NCBI GenBank assembly: GCA_016763855.1
Contig: JAESSY010000148.1
Location: 1-64,000, forward strand
Length of the DNA stretch: 64,000 nt
Direction of reading: 5' to 3'
DNA from: Pseudomonadales bacterium
Lineage (GTDB): Bacteria > Pseudomonadota > Gammaproteobacteria > Pseudomonadales > Azotimanducaceae
The first letter of the stretch is position 1. The number at the start of each line of letters is the position of its first letter. Shown here one piece after another: positions 46,574 through 55,571 of this stretch. The position numbers were made by a program, and so were the translations under genes. The notes beneath the pieces were generated by a model that made no database searches, was not told where the DNA came from, and saw only the letters and a list, made by a program, of their open reading frames with translations.

Positions 46574-47607
46574 TGGCTGCACCAATAGACCTCGTTGAAC
46601 AAGGATATGTACCGGATTGGATCACCCGTGTCGGTATACGAAGACTCCTTAAGAAGCGCCTCAATCAAGAAAAAAGGAAATTCAAGGCAGAACATGCGCT
46701 TCAATCATTGATAAACGAAATGAATAACAGTGCACTCGCGATCAATACGCAAGATGCCAACAAACAACATTATGAAGTGCCCACAGAATTCTATGAACGC
46801 ACATTGGGAATTCACAAAAAATACAGTTGTGGATATTTCAATACTCATGTCACAAATCTATCGACGGCTGAAGAAGAAATGCTCAGCATTAGCTGCGAAA
46901 GGGCTGGACTAGTAGACGGTATGGATATTCTAGAATTAGGATGCGGCTGGGGTTCTTTAACTTTGTGGATGGCATTGCACTATCCAAATTCCAAAATAGT
47001 GGCGGTCAGTAACTCAAGTACACAAAAGGAATTCATTGACGCTACTACCGTACAAAGAAACTTGAATAATATTGAGATTATCACCTCTGATATGAATGAT
47101 TTTAGTACAGCGACTAAGTTCGATAGAGTGGTTTCAATTGAAATGTTTGAACACATGAGAAACCACCAACTGCTTTTTCAACGAATAGCGCAATGGTTAA
47201 AACCTGAAGGTAAATTGTTCTTCCATATTTTTTGTCACAAGAATATTCCTTATTTTTTCGAGACAAAGGGTAAGTCAGATTGGATGGCTGAACACTTTTT
47301 CACTGGAGGTCTCATGCCGAGTTATGACCTTCCACTGGCAATTGAAAGCGATCTCAATCTCGAAAATAGATGGATTGTAAACGGTAAACACTACGCGAAA
47401 ACAAATCGAGCATGGTTAGATCAATTGGACTCGAATCAAGATCAAATTCTGAATATTCTGAAGAAGAGCAAGGATCCGACACCCGAAATTATTCAAATGA
47501 ATCGTTGGCGTATCTTTTTTATGGCCTGCGAAGAACTATTCGCTTATAACCAAGGTAAGGAGTGGCATGTCGGACACTATCTTTTTGGTAATAAAAAAGG
47601 CAATTGA
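46573..47607 (+). CDS. SAM-dependent methyltransferase, CFA-synthase/coclaurine N-methyltransferase-like
   Basis: A 344-residue second CFA-family enzyme from a different subgroup. Its opening VEQGYVPDWITRVGIRRLLK and the motifs QHYEVPTEFYERTLG, KYSCGYF, LELGCGWGSLTLWMA, VSIEMFEHMRN and FFTGGLMPSYDLP match bacterial proteins related to plant coclaurine N-methyltransferases. Whether it acts on lipids or on an amine is unknown; operon context favours lipids. It is coupled to the preceding gene by a one-base stop/start overlap. Confidence 0.85.
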   Translation: MAAPIDLVEQGYVPDWITRVGIRRLLKKRLNQEKRKFKAEHALQSLINEMNNSALAINTQDANKQHYEVPTEFYERTLGIHKKYSCGYFNTHVTNLSTAEEEMLSISCERAGLVDGMDILELGCGWGSLTLWMALHYPNSKIVAVSNSSTQKEFIDATTVQRNLNNIEIITSDMNDFSTATKFDRVVSIEMFEHMRNHQLLFQRIAQWLKPEGKLFFHIFCHKNIPYFFETKGKSDWMAEHFFTGGLMPSYDLPLAIESDLNLENRWIVNGKHYAKTNRAWLDQLDSNQDQILNILKKSKDPTPEIIQMNRWRIFFMACEELFAYNQGKEWHVGHYLFGNKKGN

Positions 47608-47709
47608 CCGACGAGTGGTCGTATATTGACAATCTACGCACTTTAAACTATTCGGTAATCTTCTAGAATACTGAGTATAAACTGGAAAATACTTTTTGAG
47701 GATCCCGCC

Positions 47710-48438
47710 ATGCCATTTTCAATAGCTGGACCTTCTGGACCTGCACTACCCTCCTTGGATGGAATAAACAAAGCTTCGGACAGCATTAGCAGCGGACAGC
47801 GGGCTAATTATCAAAATAACGCAGCCGAAGCTGCTATCACTGGTCGACTGGATACTGCTCTCGGCGAATCGACAATCGTAATTCGCAACGCAACTAATCA
47901 AATATCTTCCCTACAAAAAGCCGATCAAACTTTGGGCCAGGCAACGGAACTTGTTGAACGAATCCAAGCGTTGCGCGTACAAGAAGGTAGCGGTGCTCTA
48001 TCTAAAAGTGATAAGGATATCATCAATAGGCAACAACAAAGCCTTATAAAAGATACGACTAATCTATTGGATGATGCTAATTTTAATGATCAAGCACTGT
48101 TCTCTGAATCAGGAATCAACATAGAAAGTTTAAAAGCTAAACTAGATTCATTACGAAGCAGTGGTGTTACAAACGAAAGCCTAGATAACATTCAAGCTGA
48201 AATAAGTAACGCTAGATCTGAAATTGGTGCCGAACAAAATGTATTAAGCTCTTCCATTGGCAGCCTCGAAGGGGAATTACAATCCACCAAAGAAAGTCGC
48301 AGTAGCCTTAGTGACACGGATTTTGCCAACGAATTTGCCAATTTGATTCAACAAGAAATACTATTTGAAGCCAATGTGAAAGTTTTCAATCACAGGTTAC
48401 TTGCAGAAGAGTCACTTCTTAACTTATTGACTGGATAG
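47710..48438 (+). CDS. Orphan flagellin-like protein
   Basis: A 242-residue protein with flagellin-like helices. The N-terminal part (about 20-120) resembles the D1 domain: DSISSGQRANYQNNAAEAAI, QISSLQKADQTLGQATELVERIQALR and DDANFNDQALFS. The C-terminal EFANLIQQEILFEANVKVFN segment resembles the flagellin end helix. The D2/D3 regions are absent and no flagellar genes are nearby. It may be a minor or diverged filament or hook-associated protein, or a flagellin-derived surface protein. A strong terminator follows. Confidence 0.65.
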   Translation: MPFSIAGPSGPALPSLDGINKASDSISSGQRANYQNNAAEAAITGRLDTALGESTIVIRNATNQISSLQKADQTLGQATELVERIQALRVQEGSGALSKSDKDIINRQQQSLIKDTTNLLDDANFNDQALFSESGINIESLKAKLDSLRSSGVTNESLDNIQAEISNARSEIGAEQNVLSSSIGSLEGELQSTKESRSSLSDTDFANEFANLIQQEILFEANVKVFNHRLLAEESLLNLLTG

Positions 48439-48440
48439 AT

Positions 48441-48476
48441 AAAAAAAAAGCGAATCCCAAAGGATTCGCTTTTTTT
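48441..48476. terminator. Bidirectional terminator between the flagellin-like gene and cspA
   Basis: The stem GCGAATCC/GGATTCGC has the loop CAAA, preceded by a run of A and followed by a run of T. With the A/T runs paired, the stem reaches about 14 bp. It can stop transcripts from both convergent genes. Confidence 0.92.
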
Positions 48477-48519
48477 CGGTATCTCTAAAAAGCTTGCGCC
48501 AAAATTGACGAATAAGCTA

Positions 48520-48729
48520 TTAGACTGCAGTAATGTTCTCTGCTTGAGGACCTTTCTGGCCTTGAGTTACAACGAACTCTACCTTTTGGCCTTCTGCCAG
48601 AGTTTTAAACCCTGTACCAACGATGTTGCTATGATGAGCAAAGACGTCAGGACCAGAATCTTGTTCAATAAAACCAAAACCTTTTGATTCGTTGAACCAC
48701 TTAACAGTACCAGTTACAGTATCAGACAT
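48520..48729 (-). CDS. Cold-shock protein (CspA family)
   Basis: A 69-residue single-stranded RNA-binding protein of the CspA family. The two RNA-binding motifs are visible: KGFGFIEQ (RNP1) and DVFAHHS (RNP2), after the [10 protein letters not shown] start. A consensus sigma-70 promoter lies about 150 bp upstream, which gives a long untranslated leader as in E. coli cspA, where the leader controls cold induction. Confidence 0.93.
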   Translation of the reverse strand: MSDTVTGTVKWFNESKGFGFIEQDSGPDVFAHHSNIVGTGFKTLAEGQKVEFVVTQGQKGPQAENITAV

Positions 48730-48870
48730 AATTTTTTCCGTTTATTCATTAGTAATTGTACCCAAATGGGCGTTTTGCTGGAAGTTTGCTATTACTTATG
48801 AAAATCAGGACAAGGTACTAAAGCACAGAGTTTGAAATGGTGTACATAAATATAAAACCTACTTACAGGC
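48730..48870 (-). other. Long 5' untranslated leader of the cold-shock gene
   Basis: About 140 nt between the predicted start of transcription and the ATG contain no ORF. The length matches the 159-nt leader of E. coli cspA, which folds differently in the cold. No exact cold-box was identified by eye. Confidence 0.5.
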
Positions 48871-48876
48871 AGGGCG

Positions 48877-48904
48877 ATTATATATAGCTTTGTAGCGGTG
48901 TCAA
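48877..48904 (-). promoter_or_regulatory. Consensus sigma-70 promoter of the cold-shock gene
   Basis: On the minus strand, TTGACA (48904-48899) and TATAAT (48882-48877) are both perfect consensus hexamers with a 16-bp spacer. Transcription should begin near 48870. Confidence 0.85.
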
Positions 48905-49026
48905 TTTAATTGAGGCTATGAAGGGCAAGTTATGTCCATAAGCTGCATATTTGGTACAATTTCTATACGAAAAGTCCCATTTCTTAAGAAAAGAGTTTAT
49001 TGAAAAACGAGTATAGGCATAAAATT

Positions 49027-49227
49027 ATGAGCGAAAATGAAAAATCACCCACAATACTGCAAATTGCCAAGAGTGTCGTAGCAGCAGCATTTGGTGTTCA
49101 GTCCAGTAAAAATCATGAACGAGACTTCGCTAGAGGTAATCCACTAGCATACATATTAGGAGGCATTATCTTCACAGTGCTATTCGTTCTAGCAATTATG
49201 GGTGTAGTTTCTCTCGTTCTTCCGTGA
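49027..49227 (+). CDS. DUF2970 family small membrane protein
   Basis: A 66-residue protein with the DUF2970 pattern: QIAKSVVAAAFGVQSSKNHERD, then GNPLAYILGGIIFTVLFVLAI forming one membrane helix near the C-terminus. Members are common in gamma- and betaproteobacteria and have no known function. A longer reading from TTG 49000 adds nine residues but is less likely than the ATG at 49027. Confidence 0.8.
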   Translation: MSENEKSPTILQIAKSVVAAAFGVQSSKNHERDFARGNPLAYILGGIIFTVLFVLAIMGVVSLVLP

Positions 49228-49368
49228 TAACCGGGGTAAATAACAGAAAAACCTTACTTTTTGTTATATCGCCATCTATCGTCAGTCTATACCTTACACC
49301 GGTCTGATTGTCACATTCTTGAGCTATAACATTACCGATAGCGCTCAACTAGCAATTGCTATCAAGAC

Positions 49369-49485
49369 TTATTGGTTGCTAAGCCAATAAATAACGGCGC
49401 ACACAGCAATCAATATACCTACAACAATCGATACTGCATCTACGTAACTATCGGATTCTGCCTCTGTTCTTTCTTCATTACTCAT
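49369..49485 (-). CDS. Tiny single-span membrane protein (38 aa)
   Basis: A 38-residue ORF from the ATG at 49485, with an acidic start (MSNEERTEAESDSYVDA) and a membrane helix (about 18-35, VSIVVGILIAVCAVIYWL). A ribosome-binding site, AAAAGGATCGTAAAA, precedes the ATG. No family is recognised. It sits between the DUF2970 gene and a 17-bp tandem repeat. Confidence 0.55.
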   Translation of the reverse strand: MSNEERTEAESDSYVDAVSIVVGILIAVCAVIYWLSNQ

Positions 49486-49520
49486 TTTTACGATCCTTTT
49501 CTGTTACTTATTTCTATCAT

Positions 49521-49559
49521 CAACTCATTTCTACTATCAACTCATTTCTACTATCAACA
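49521..49559. repeat. 17-bp tandem repeat upstream of the antiporter gene
   Basis: The unit CAACTCATTTCTACTAT occurs twice back to back (49521-49537 and 49538-49554), followed by CAACA and preceded by a diverged partial copy (about 49507-49520). It lies between two divergent genes and could be slippage-derived. Confidence 0.85.
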
Positions 49560-49763
49560 GTTTGAATTCAATAGGCTACGATATAGAGATCATAGCGAAA
49601 TATTTACAGTGTAGTATACGGTGAGCAAGGGTTATTTGGTACAGTATTCCCTTTAAGAGCGGTAGGAGGGGATTTTCTTATCACTTTTCTTATTGTGGTT
49701 CGTATTATTATGACAGCTGATATCAATATCACATTCCTAAAACAATGCTAGAACAAGGATTTA

Positions 49764-50945
49764 GTGAGATCTAAAATGGAAAGCGACCCTCTTTTATTTT
49801 CATTCTTCCTCATATTCACGTCGGCAGCCGCCATGGCTACCCTTGCTTTATTAACTCGCCAACCACTCATTGTTTCTTACATCGCAATTGGTGTCATACT
49901 AGGGCCTTCTGGTTTCGCTCTAGTATCAGATCCAACACTGATTAGCAGTATTGCTAAAATTGGTATTATCTTTTTTCTCTTTTTACTCGGGTTGGATATG
50001 CAACCCTCAAAACTAGGCAATATGTTAAAAGATGCCCTATTTGTCGGCATTACAAGTTCACTGGTATTTCTAGCTATAGGAATCGTCATTGGTTTAGGGT
50101 TTTCTTACACCCTACCCGAAAGCGTTATCATCGGTGTCTGCCTAATGTTTTCAAGTACCATCATTGGCATAAAATTATTGCCAACAACCGTACTACACCA
50201 TAGAAGAACAGGTGAGCTCGTTGTCAGTTTGTTATTAATTCAAGATATGATTGCAATCATTGTATTGTTGGTGATAACCGGTGGTCTTTTTGACTCAACA
50301 GGGTATCTGAAAATTGTCAAAGTACTGATAGCATTTCCCTTACTCATCATTGGGGCAGGCATATTTGTAAAATTTGTACTACTTCGGTTTCTGGCAAAAT
50401 TTGATGCTATTCATGAATATATTTTTCTGATGGCAATAGGCTGGTGTTTAGGACTTGCGGAGCTTGCGCACTATATCGGTCTATCTCATGAAGTGGGTGC
50501 CTTTATCGCCGGGATTACGGTAGCCACTAGCCCTATTTCGCTTTATATTGCTAATCACTTAAAACCACTGAGAGCCTTTTTTCTTGTCTTGTTTTTCTTT
50601 TCATTAGGGGCGGGCTTTCATCTGGATCTGCTTGGTGCCATTATCGTACCTGCCCTTGTTTTAACTGCACTCGTACTTATCCTCAAACCCGTGGTCTTTA
50701 GATTATTGCTCTTTCGTATCAGTGAAACATCAGAAAGATCTTGGGAAATTGGTTTCAGACTAGGTCAAATAAGTGAGTTTTCTCTACTCATCGCCTTTAT
50801 TGCAACGAGCAATGCAATCATCAGTACGAACGTATCTCATTTAATCCAAGCTACAGCGATTCTAACTTTCCTTTTTTCTTCCTATATCGTTGTCTTTCGC
50901 TTTCCGACCCCGATTGCAGTTTCGGAAAAGCTCCGAAGAGACTAG
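49764..50945 (+). CDS. Cation:proton antiporter (CPA2/Kef-like)
   Basis: A 393-residue inner-membrane protein with about 12 hydrophobic segments typical of the Na+/H+ exchanger CPA2 group. Signatures are IAIGVILGPSGFALV, FFLFLLGLDMQPSKLG, SSTIIGIKLLP and GAFIAGITVATSP. It lacks the cytosolic nucleotide-binding (RCK/TrkA-N) domain of KefB/KefC, so glutathione gating is not expected. Start is GTG 49764 or ATG 49776. It ends 6 bp from the convergent acuI gene. Confidence 0.85.
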   Translation: MRSKMESDPLLFSFFLIFTSAAAMATLALLTRQPLIVSYIAIGVILGPSGFALVSDPTLISSIAKIGIIFFLFLLGLDMQPSKLGNMLKDALFVGITSSLVFLAIGIVIGLGFSYTLPESVIIGVCLMFSSTIIGIKLLPTTVLHHRRTGELVVSLLLIQDMIAIIVLLVITGGLFDSTGYLKIVKVLIAFPLLIIGAGIFVKFVLLRFLAKFDAIHEYIFLMAIGWCLGLAELAHYIGLSHEVGAFIAGITVATSPISLYIANHLKPLRAFFLVLFFFSLGAGFHLDLLGAIIVPALVLTALVLILKPVVFRLLLFRISETSERSWEIGFRLGQISEFSLLIAFIATSNAIISTNVSHLIQATAILTFLFSSYIVVFRFPTPIAVSEKLRRD

Positions 50946-50951
50946 CGAAGC

Positions 50952-51941
50952 TTAACCAACCTTAACCAAGGTTCGGCCACTACCCAGCCCTGCTAATAAC
51001 TTTTCCGTGGTTTCACCCAAGCCTGACAAAGTAATTTCGTTGCTAAGGGATGAAAGATGAGAAAGCTTCCAATCCGATGCTAAGCGATCCCAGATTCTAT
51101 TTTTAGCATCAATAGGAATCTCTACAGAATCAATACCAAGGACATTCACACCACGTAAAATAAATGGCAAAACTGTAGCTGAAAATCCTGGAGATGCGAC
51201 GAGACCACAAATTGCAACGCTACCTTGAGGGCTCAATTCCTTGATGATGTTGCTGAGTATTTCTCCCCCAACACAGTCGATTGCATGCGCCCAGCGCGGC
51301 GCTAAAACAGGTCGCTTATTTGGCTCTGAAAGCTCAGCCCTATCAAGTATTGATCCTGCACCAAGATCCATGAGGAAAGCTTTCTTTTCCGTTTTACCGG
51401 TACAAGCAACGACCTCATACCCCAACTGAGATAGCAACATCACACAAATAGAACCCACTCCACCTGTTGCCCCTGTTACCAACACGGGACCGTCTTCAGG
51501 CGAGGCGCCCATCAACTCGAGCTTTTCCAAACAAAGGGCTGCCGTGAAACCCGCTGTACCGATTATCATACTGTCTTTAAGGCTTAAACCTTCAGGCAGT
51601 TTTGAAATCCACTTAGAAGGAACACGAATATACTCACCAAATCCCCCTGAAGTATTCATGCCCAGATCATAGCCAATGCAAATGATCTCGTCTCCTGGGG
51701 AAAAATTTCCATCCGTCGATTCAGCTACAACACCCGCTGCATCTATTCCAGGCGTATGAGGATATTGCCGTGTTACGCCAGGCACTCCCGTCATCGACAT
51801 TGCATCTTTATAATTAACAGATGAGAAACTCACCTTTATCAGGACTTCGCCTTCCGGCAAATCATTAGTATCGAGTTGAACAAGACTATGGCTCATTCCC
51901 TCCTCACTTTTTTCAACGACTAATGCAGTGTATTTGCTCAT
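50952..51941 (-). CDS. acuI: Acryloyl-CoA reductase (YhdH/AcuI family)
   Basis: A 329-residue zinc-free MDR-superfamily reductase that reduces acryloyl-CoA to propionyl-CoA with NADPH. The start MSKYTALVVEKSEEGMSHSL, SVNYKDAMSMTG, PHTPGIDAAGVV and the NADP-binding GATGGVGSICVMLLSQLG match YhdH/AcuI. In marine bacteria the enzyme detoxifies acrylate released from DMSP, but no dmd or ddd genes are adjacent. Stand-alone gene, convergent with the antiporter. Confidence 0.87.
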   Translation of the reverse strand: MSKYTALVVEKSEEGMSHSLVQLDTNDLPEGEVLIKVSFSSVNYKDAMSMTGVPGVTRQYPHTPGIDAAGVVAESTDGNFSPGDEIICIGYDLGMNTSGGFGEYIRVPSKWISKLPEGLSLKDSMIIGTAGFTAALCLEKLELMGASPEDGPVLVTGATGGVGSICVMLLSQLGYEVVACTGKTEKKAFLMDLGAGSILDRAELSEPNKRPVLAPRWAHAIDCVGGEILSNIIKELSPQGSVAICGLVASPGFSATVLPFILRGVNVLGIDSVEIPIDAKNRIWDRLASDWKLSHLSSLSNEITLSGLGETTEKLLAGLGSGRTLVKVG

Positions 51942-52035
51942 CTTATAAAGCCTTTTATTTTTAACGATTTTGATTTATACAGTTTTAATAAGTAGGATTG
52001 GACTAAGTCAGTAAACTGGGTTTCCAGTCGTTAAT

Positions 52036-53109
52036 CTAGAAAGTATGTCGACCTTGAAACTGGAAGTCTTCACGGCCAGTAAGTTTAATCATTAACGTCG
52101 TCATGCGATCCAAAATTTTGTCCATTTTACTCTTATCTTCAACATATTTAATATGATAGACATCTGCGTCCTGACATCGATCAAAAATATAAGCATCGCT
52201 GGTTTCTAATGCATCGACCAGTTTATGTTCCAGCGCTCTCTTACCATACCAAGCTTCTCCCGTGCCAACGGCTTCTGCATCAACAATAGGTCTGTTCTCA
52301 TGTACGAAATCTTTAAATAATGTATGAATGTCTTCTAGCTCTTCAACAAACTTCTCGCGACCTTTCTCAGTATTTTCACCAAACATCGTCAGGGTTCTTT
52401 TGTATTCACCTGCTGTTAATATTTCAACATCAATGTCTTTATTTTTGAGTAGGCGATGAAAATTGGGTATCTGAGCGACAACCCCGATGGAACCCAGTAT
52501 GGCGAAAGGTGCTGCAATCAATTTATCCGCAATACAAGCCATCATATAACCACCACTTGCAGCGACCTTGTCGACTGCGATAGTCAGTTGTATTTTTTTA
52601 TCAACAATCCTACTCAGTTGAGATGCTGCAAGACCATACCCATGTACCACGCCTCCCGGGCTCTCTAAACGTAGGACAACCTCATCTTGTTCTTCTGCAA
52701 TTGACAGCACCGCTGTCACCTCTTCTCTTAATTGGGAAACCGCGCTTGCCTGGACATCACCTTCAAAATCCAGAACATAAACCCGTTGCTTACGGCTTGA
52801 TTCTCCTGCCTCGGATTCTTTCTTTAGTTCACTTTTTAGCGCTTTCTTATTTTCCTTTTTTTCAGATTTCAGCCTTTTCTTTTCAGCTTTGTGTTCTATT
52901 TTCAGCGTCTCGGCATTCATCACAACCTCTTTTAAGGTCTCGGTTAAGTTTTCAAACTTTTCATTGATATTGGTCACTTGTATATGACCCAGTTCAGGAG
53001 ATCGTGACTTGTGATTTAATCCCACGACAACAATAACAACAAGCAAGATACTGACTATCAGGGTAATGGCTTTCGCCAAGAATAAGCCGTATTCAAAAAG
53101 AAATTCCAA
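52036..53109 (-). CDS. sohB: Inner-membrane peptidase SohB (S49 family)
   Basis: A 357-residue S49 protease with an N-terminal membrane helix (about 10-32), a lysine-rich coiled segment (about 72-105) and the ClpP-like catalytic domain. The nucleophile Ser lies in VAASGGYMMA and the general-base Lys in TAGEYKRTLT. SohB suppresses DegP defects in E. coli. The IS66 element has inserted 44 bp upstream of its start codon and may have separated it from its promoter. Confidence 0.9.
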   Translation of the reverse strand: MEFLFEYGLFLAKAITLIVSILLVVIVVVGLNHKSRSPELGHIQVTNINEKFENLTETLKEVVMNAETLKIEHKAEKKRLKSEKKENKKALKSELKKESEAGESSRKQRVYVLDFEGDVQASAVSQLREEVTAVLSIAEEQDEVVLRLESPGGVVHGYGLAASQLSRIVDKKIQLTIAVDKVAASGGYMMACIADKLIAAPFAILGSIGVVAQIPNFHRLLKNKDIDVEILTAGEYKRTLTMFGENTEKGREKFVEELEDIHTLFKDFVHENRPIVDAEAVGTGEAWYGKRALEHKLVDALETSDAYIFDRCQDADVYHIKYVEDKSKMDKILDRMTTLMIKLTGREDFQFQGRHTF

Positions 53110-53145
53110 TGCTTTTTAACCTCAATTTTTAAAGCAAGATATGCT

Positions 53146-53153
53146 ACCACACT
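53146..53153. repeat. IS66 target-site duplication, left copy
   Basis: ACCACACT directly abuts the left IS end and is repeated exactly at 55595-55602 on the right. An 8-bp duplication is the IS66 family standard, so insertion occurred in one event and is fairly recent. Confidence 0.9.
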
Positions 53154-53176
53154 GTAACCGCTCTATCTCCCCACCT
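53154..53176. repeat. IS66 terminal inverted repeat (tnpC side)
   Basis: Starts GTAACCGCTCTATCTCC; differs from the complement of the other end only at base 5 (C versus G). Confidence 0.92.
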
Positions 53177-53178
53177 AC

Positions 53179-54753
53179 CTATTCTTTCTCAAATGTGATT
53201 GGCGATAGCTTGTGAGGTAATAGTTTTTCCAGATCAGCCTCATTCGTTGTCGGTAACTTTTCCAGTAAGTAATTTAGATAGTGCCAGGGTTCATGTCCTG
53301 AGCGTTTCGCTGTCTCTATGATTGAGTAAATATTGGCACTGGCCTCAGCACCCGCCTGACTATGAGAGAACAACCAATTTTTGCGCCCTATCACAAAGGG
53401 TCTAATCGCATTCTCACAGGGATTATTATCAATCGGCAATCTGCCATCTCCGACATAATGGATCAGCCGCGGCCACTCGTTGGCAAGATAATGTAAAGCT
53501 TTGCCCAAAGCTGATTTTGGCGGCACTTGATGTAATGATTTATCCAACCATATCTTCATCTTATCTAATATAGGCCCCGCTCTTGCTTGGCGTATGGCTA
53601 ACCTTTCATCAACGGGTTTCTCCGCTATTTGTCGTTCAATGGCATAGAGCTTCTGTATTTCACTTAGAACCAATTGCGCCTTACCTGTGATCTTTGACTT
53701 ACCCTGTACCTTTACAGCTTCCATGAACTTACGCCTGGCATGCGCCCAACAACCAATACCCGTAATAGCGTGTTTCGTCACAGCGCCATAACCCGCATAA
53801 GCATCTGTCATAAGGTGCCCCTCAAACCCATCTAGTAATCTAAGCGGTACTTCGCTACTTCTTGATGGGTCATAATCAAATAACACAATGGGATGATCGG
53901 TATTGCCACCCATTCGCACCCACATATAAGATTGGCTTTCAGGTTTTCTATTCGGTTCATTCAGTACCTGGACTGGTGTCTCATCCATGTGGATCACATC
54001 ACCCGATAACAGTGCTTGTTCCAGTAAAGCGATAACAGGCCCTAATACCTTGCCAACGTGCACCATCCAGAACGCAAGCGTAGCTCGGGAGATATCCACC
54101 CCAATACGTTTAAACATCTGTTCCTGTCGATATAAAGGGAGTGCATCGGCATATTTGCTGACCGCAACGTAGGCGAGTAAACCTGATGTCGCCATGCTCT
54201 TGGGGATCAATTGTGTGGGCATCGCGGCTGTTTTTACGCCAGTCTCACACGCCCTGCATCCATACTTGATACGGATATTGCGGACCACCCGGATTTGGGC
54301 TGGGATAATCTCTAACTGTTCAGATACCTCTTCACCGATCTTATGCAAAACATGACCGTCATGATCGCAAACCCTATCCGCCTCATCCAAATCATGAATC
54401 ACCTCCACTCTAGGCAGGTGTTCGGGCAAAGCTTTGCGGCCTCTTGTTTTACGCGAGTGAGCAGGCGCTTCAATGATGTCGGCGTTATCTGATACCTTAT
54501 CGGTAAGATCGATCTCTTGTTCAAGGACATCCTCTGGCTCATCAAACAGCTCATGTTGACCAGGATGTTTCTCGCTGGTTTTACCGAAGCGGTGATGCAG
54601 TGCCAGATTGAGTTGTTCCTGTAGGAGTTTGATCTCAAGGTCTTTTGCTGTGAGTTGTTTTTCTTTTAACTCTAACTGATTTTCTTGGTCGAGTAGAAGC
54701 GCTTTTAGATGGCGTGGATCATCAGATAGTGACTTGATATCGGTGCTTTGCAT
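53179..54753 (-). CDS. tnpC: IS66 family transposase TnpC
   Basis: A 524-residue DDE transposase. An N-terminal leucine-zipper-like coil (about 18-50) precedes a zinc-finger region (YGCRACETGVK), then the catalytic domain with D in VIHMDETPVQVL (about 252), D in LMTDAYAGYGAV (about 316) and E in NPCENAIRPFVIGRKNWLFS (about 446). The C-terminal IS66 element (DLEKLLPHKL) is present. Length and motifs suggest it is functional. Confidence 0.95.
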   Translation of the reverse strand: MQSTDIKSLSDDPRHLKALLLDQENQLELKEKQLTAKDLEIKLLQEQLNLALHHRFGKTSEKHPGQHELFDEPEDVLEQEIDLTDKVSDNADIIEAPAHSRKTRGRKALPEHLPRVEVIHDLDEADRVCDHDGHVLHKIGEEVSEQLEIIPAQIRVVRNIRIKYGCRACETGVKTAAMPTQLIPKSMATSGLLAYVAVSKYADALPLYRQEQMFKRIGVDISRATLAFWMVHVGKVLGPVIALLEQALLSGDVIHMDETPVQVLNEPNRKPESQSYMWVRMGGNTDHPIVLFDYDPSRSSEVPLRLLDGFEGHLMTDAYAGYGAVTKHAITGIGCWAHARRKFMEAVKVQGKSKITGKAQLVLSEIQKLYAIERQIAEKPVDERLAIRQARAGPILDKMKIWLDKSLHQVPPKSALGKALHYLANEWPRLIHYVGDGRLPIDNNPCENAIRPFVIGRKNWLFSHSQAGAEASANIYSIIETAKRSGHEPWHYLNYLLEKLPTTNEADLEKLLPHKLSPITFEKE

Positions 54754-54818
54754 GGTTGCTTATGTTAGCACAAATAATCATAACTAACGAGTAATACAAG
54801 GGGTTTTTAAGACTATTT

Positions 54819-55175
54819 TTAAGTGATTGCACGGTATTGAGGTAGCGGTTTTGGCATAAGATGTTTAATGTTTAAACCATCGAGCAACCAGTTGAGTTGC
54901 TGCCCTGTCAGGGTCACGACTTCATCTTCAAGATGCCTTGGCCAGTGGAACTGTTTCTGCTCCAAGCGCTTATAGTAAAGACAAAAGCCGTTATCTTCCC
55001 AGAACAGGATCTTTAAGCGATTGCGGCGTTTATTGATGAAGACATAAAGTTGTTTGGAGAAAGGGCTGTGCTGCATCTCCAACTCAACAATGGCTGAGAG
55101 ACCATCAATGGATTTACGAAAGTCAACGGGCAAGCGATGTAAAAAAACTTCGGGCAACTCTGTATCAGGACGCAT
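54819..55175 (-). CDS. tnpB: IS66 accessory protein TnpB (Orf2)
   Basis: A 118-residue TnpB of the IS66 type, with VFLHRLPVDFRKSIDGLSAI and the conserved LYVFINKRRNRLKILFWEDNGFCLYYKRLE block (given here only as landmarks at about 44-72). It is required with TnpA for IS66 transposition; its biochemical role is unclear. It overlaps the end of tnpA by 11 bp, which suggests coupled translation. Confidence 0.94.
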   Translation of the reverse strand: MRPDTELPEVFLHRLPVDFRKSIDGLSAIVELEMQHSPFSKQLYVFINKRRNRLKILFWEDNGFCLYYKRLEQKQFHWPRHLEDEVVTLTGQQLNWLLDGLNIKHLMPKPLPQYRAIT

Positions 55176-55518
55176 GATTTAATCCCATCAAGGATTGTAG
55201 CCAAGCGACATCGGTGCCTACCGGACATTCGATCACAAAACCACTGGGATGAACTATCCGTATGGGGTTCAATGATGGACTCTGAGAAACTTTAACCGGC
55301 GCAAACCGGGGCGTTGAAATTCGCCGACTAGGCTTGAGCTTGCGCTGCCAGTAATAAAAGCTACTTAAGGTAAGGTCATGTTTATGTGCATAGGCGCGCT
55401 GGGAAAGCCCTGATGTTTGCCAGGCTTTCACATGCTGTTTCCAATGGACTGAGTTAGCATCAGGATTACGGGGCGATATGGGGTTTGATTGATCGAGTTG
55501 GTTGTTGACTGTATCCAT
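55165..55518 (-). CDS. tnpA: IS66 accessory protein TnpA (Orf1)
   Basis: A 117-residue helix-turn-helix protein with the IS66 Orf1 pattern WKQHVKAWQTSGLSQRAYAH and SSFYYWQRKLK. The C-terminal half ends IRIVHPSGFVIECPVG. It is the first gene of the element, beginning 54 bp inside the right inverted repeat. Confidence 0.92.
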   Translation of the reverse strand: MDTVNNQLDQSNPISPRNPDANSVHWKQHVKAWQTSGLSQRAYAHKHDLTLSSFYYWQRKLKPSRRISTPRFAPVKVSQSPSLNPIRIVHPSGFVIECPVGTDVAWLQSLMGLNHAS

Positions 55519-55571
55519 TGTTGTTCTCCTTTGAAAACAGGAGAGGATAAGGGTTGAGTCAGATAAATTTA

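Noticed and set aside
49507-49559. CRISPR-like repeats
   Set aside because: The 17-bp units are contiguous with no spacers, and no cas genes are present.
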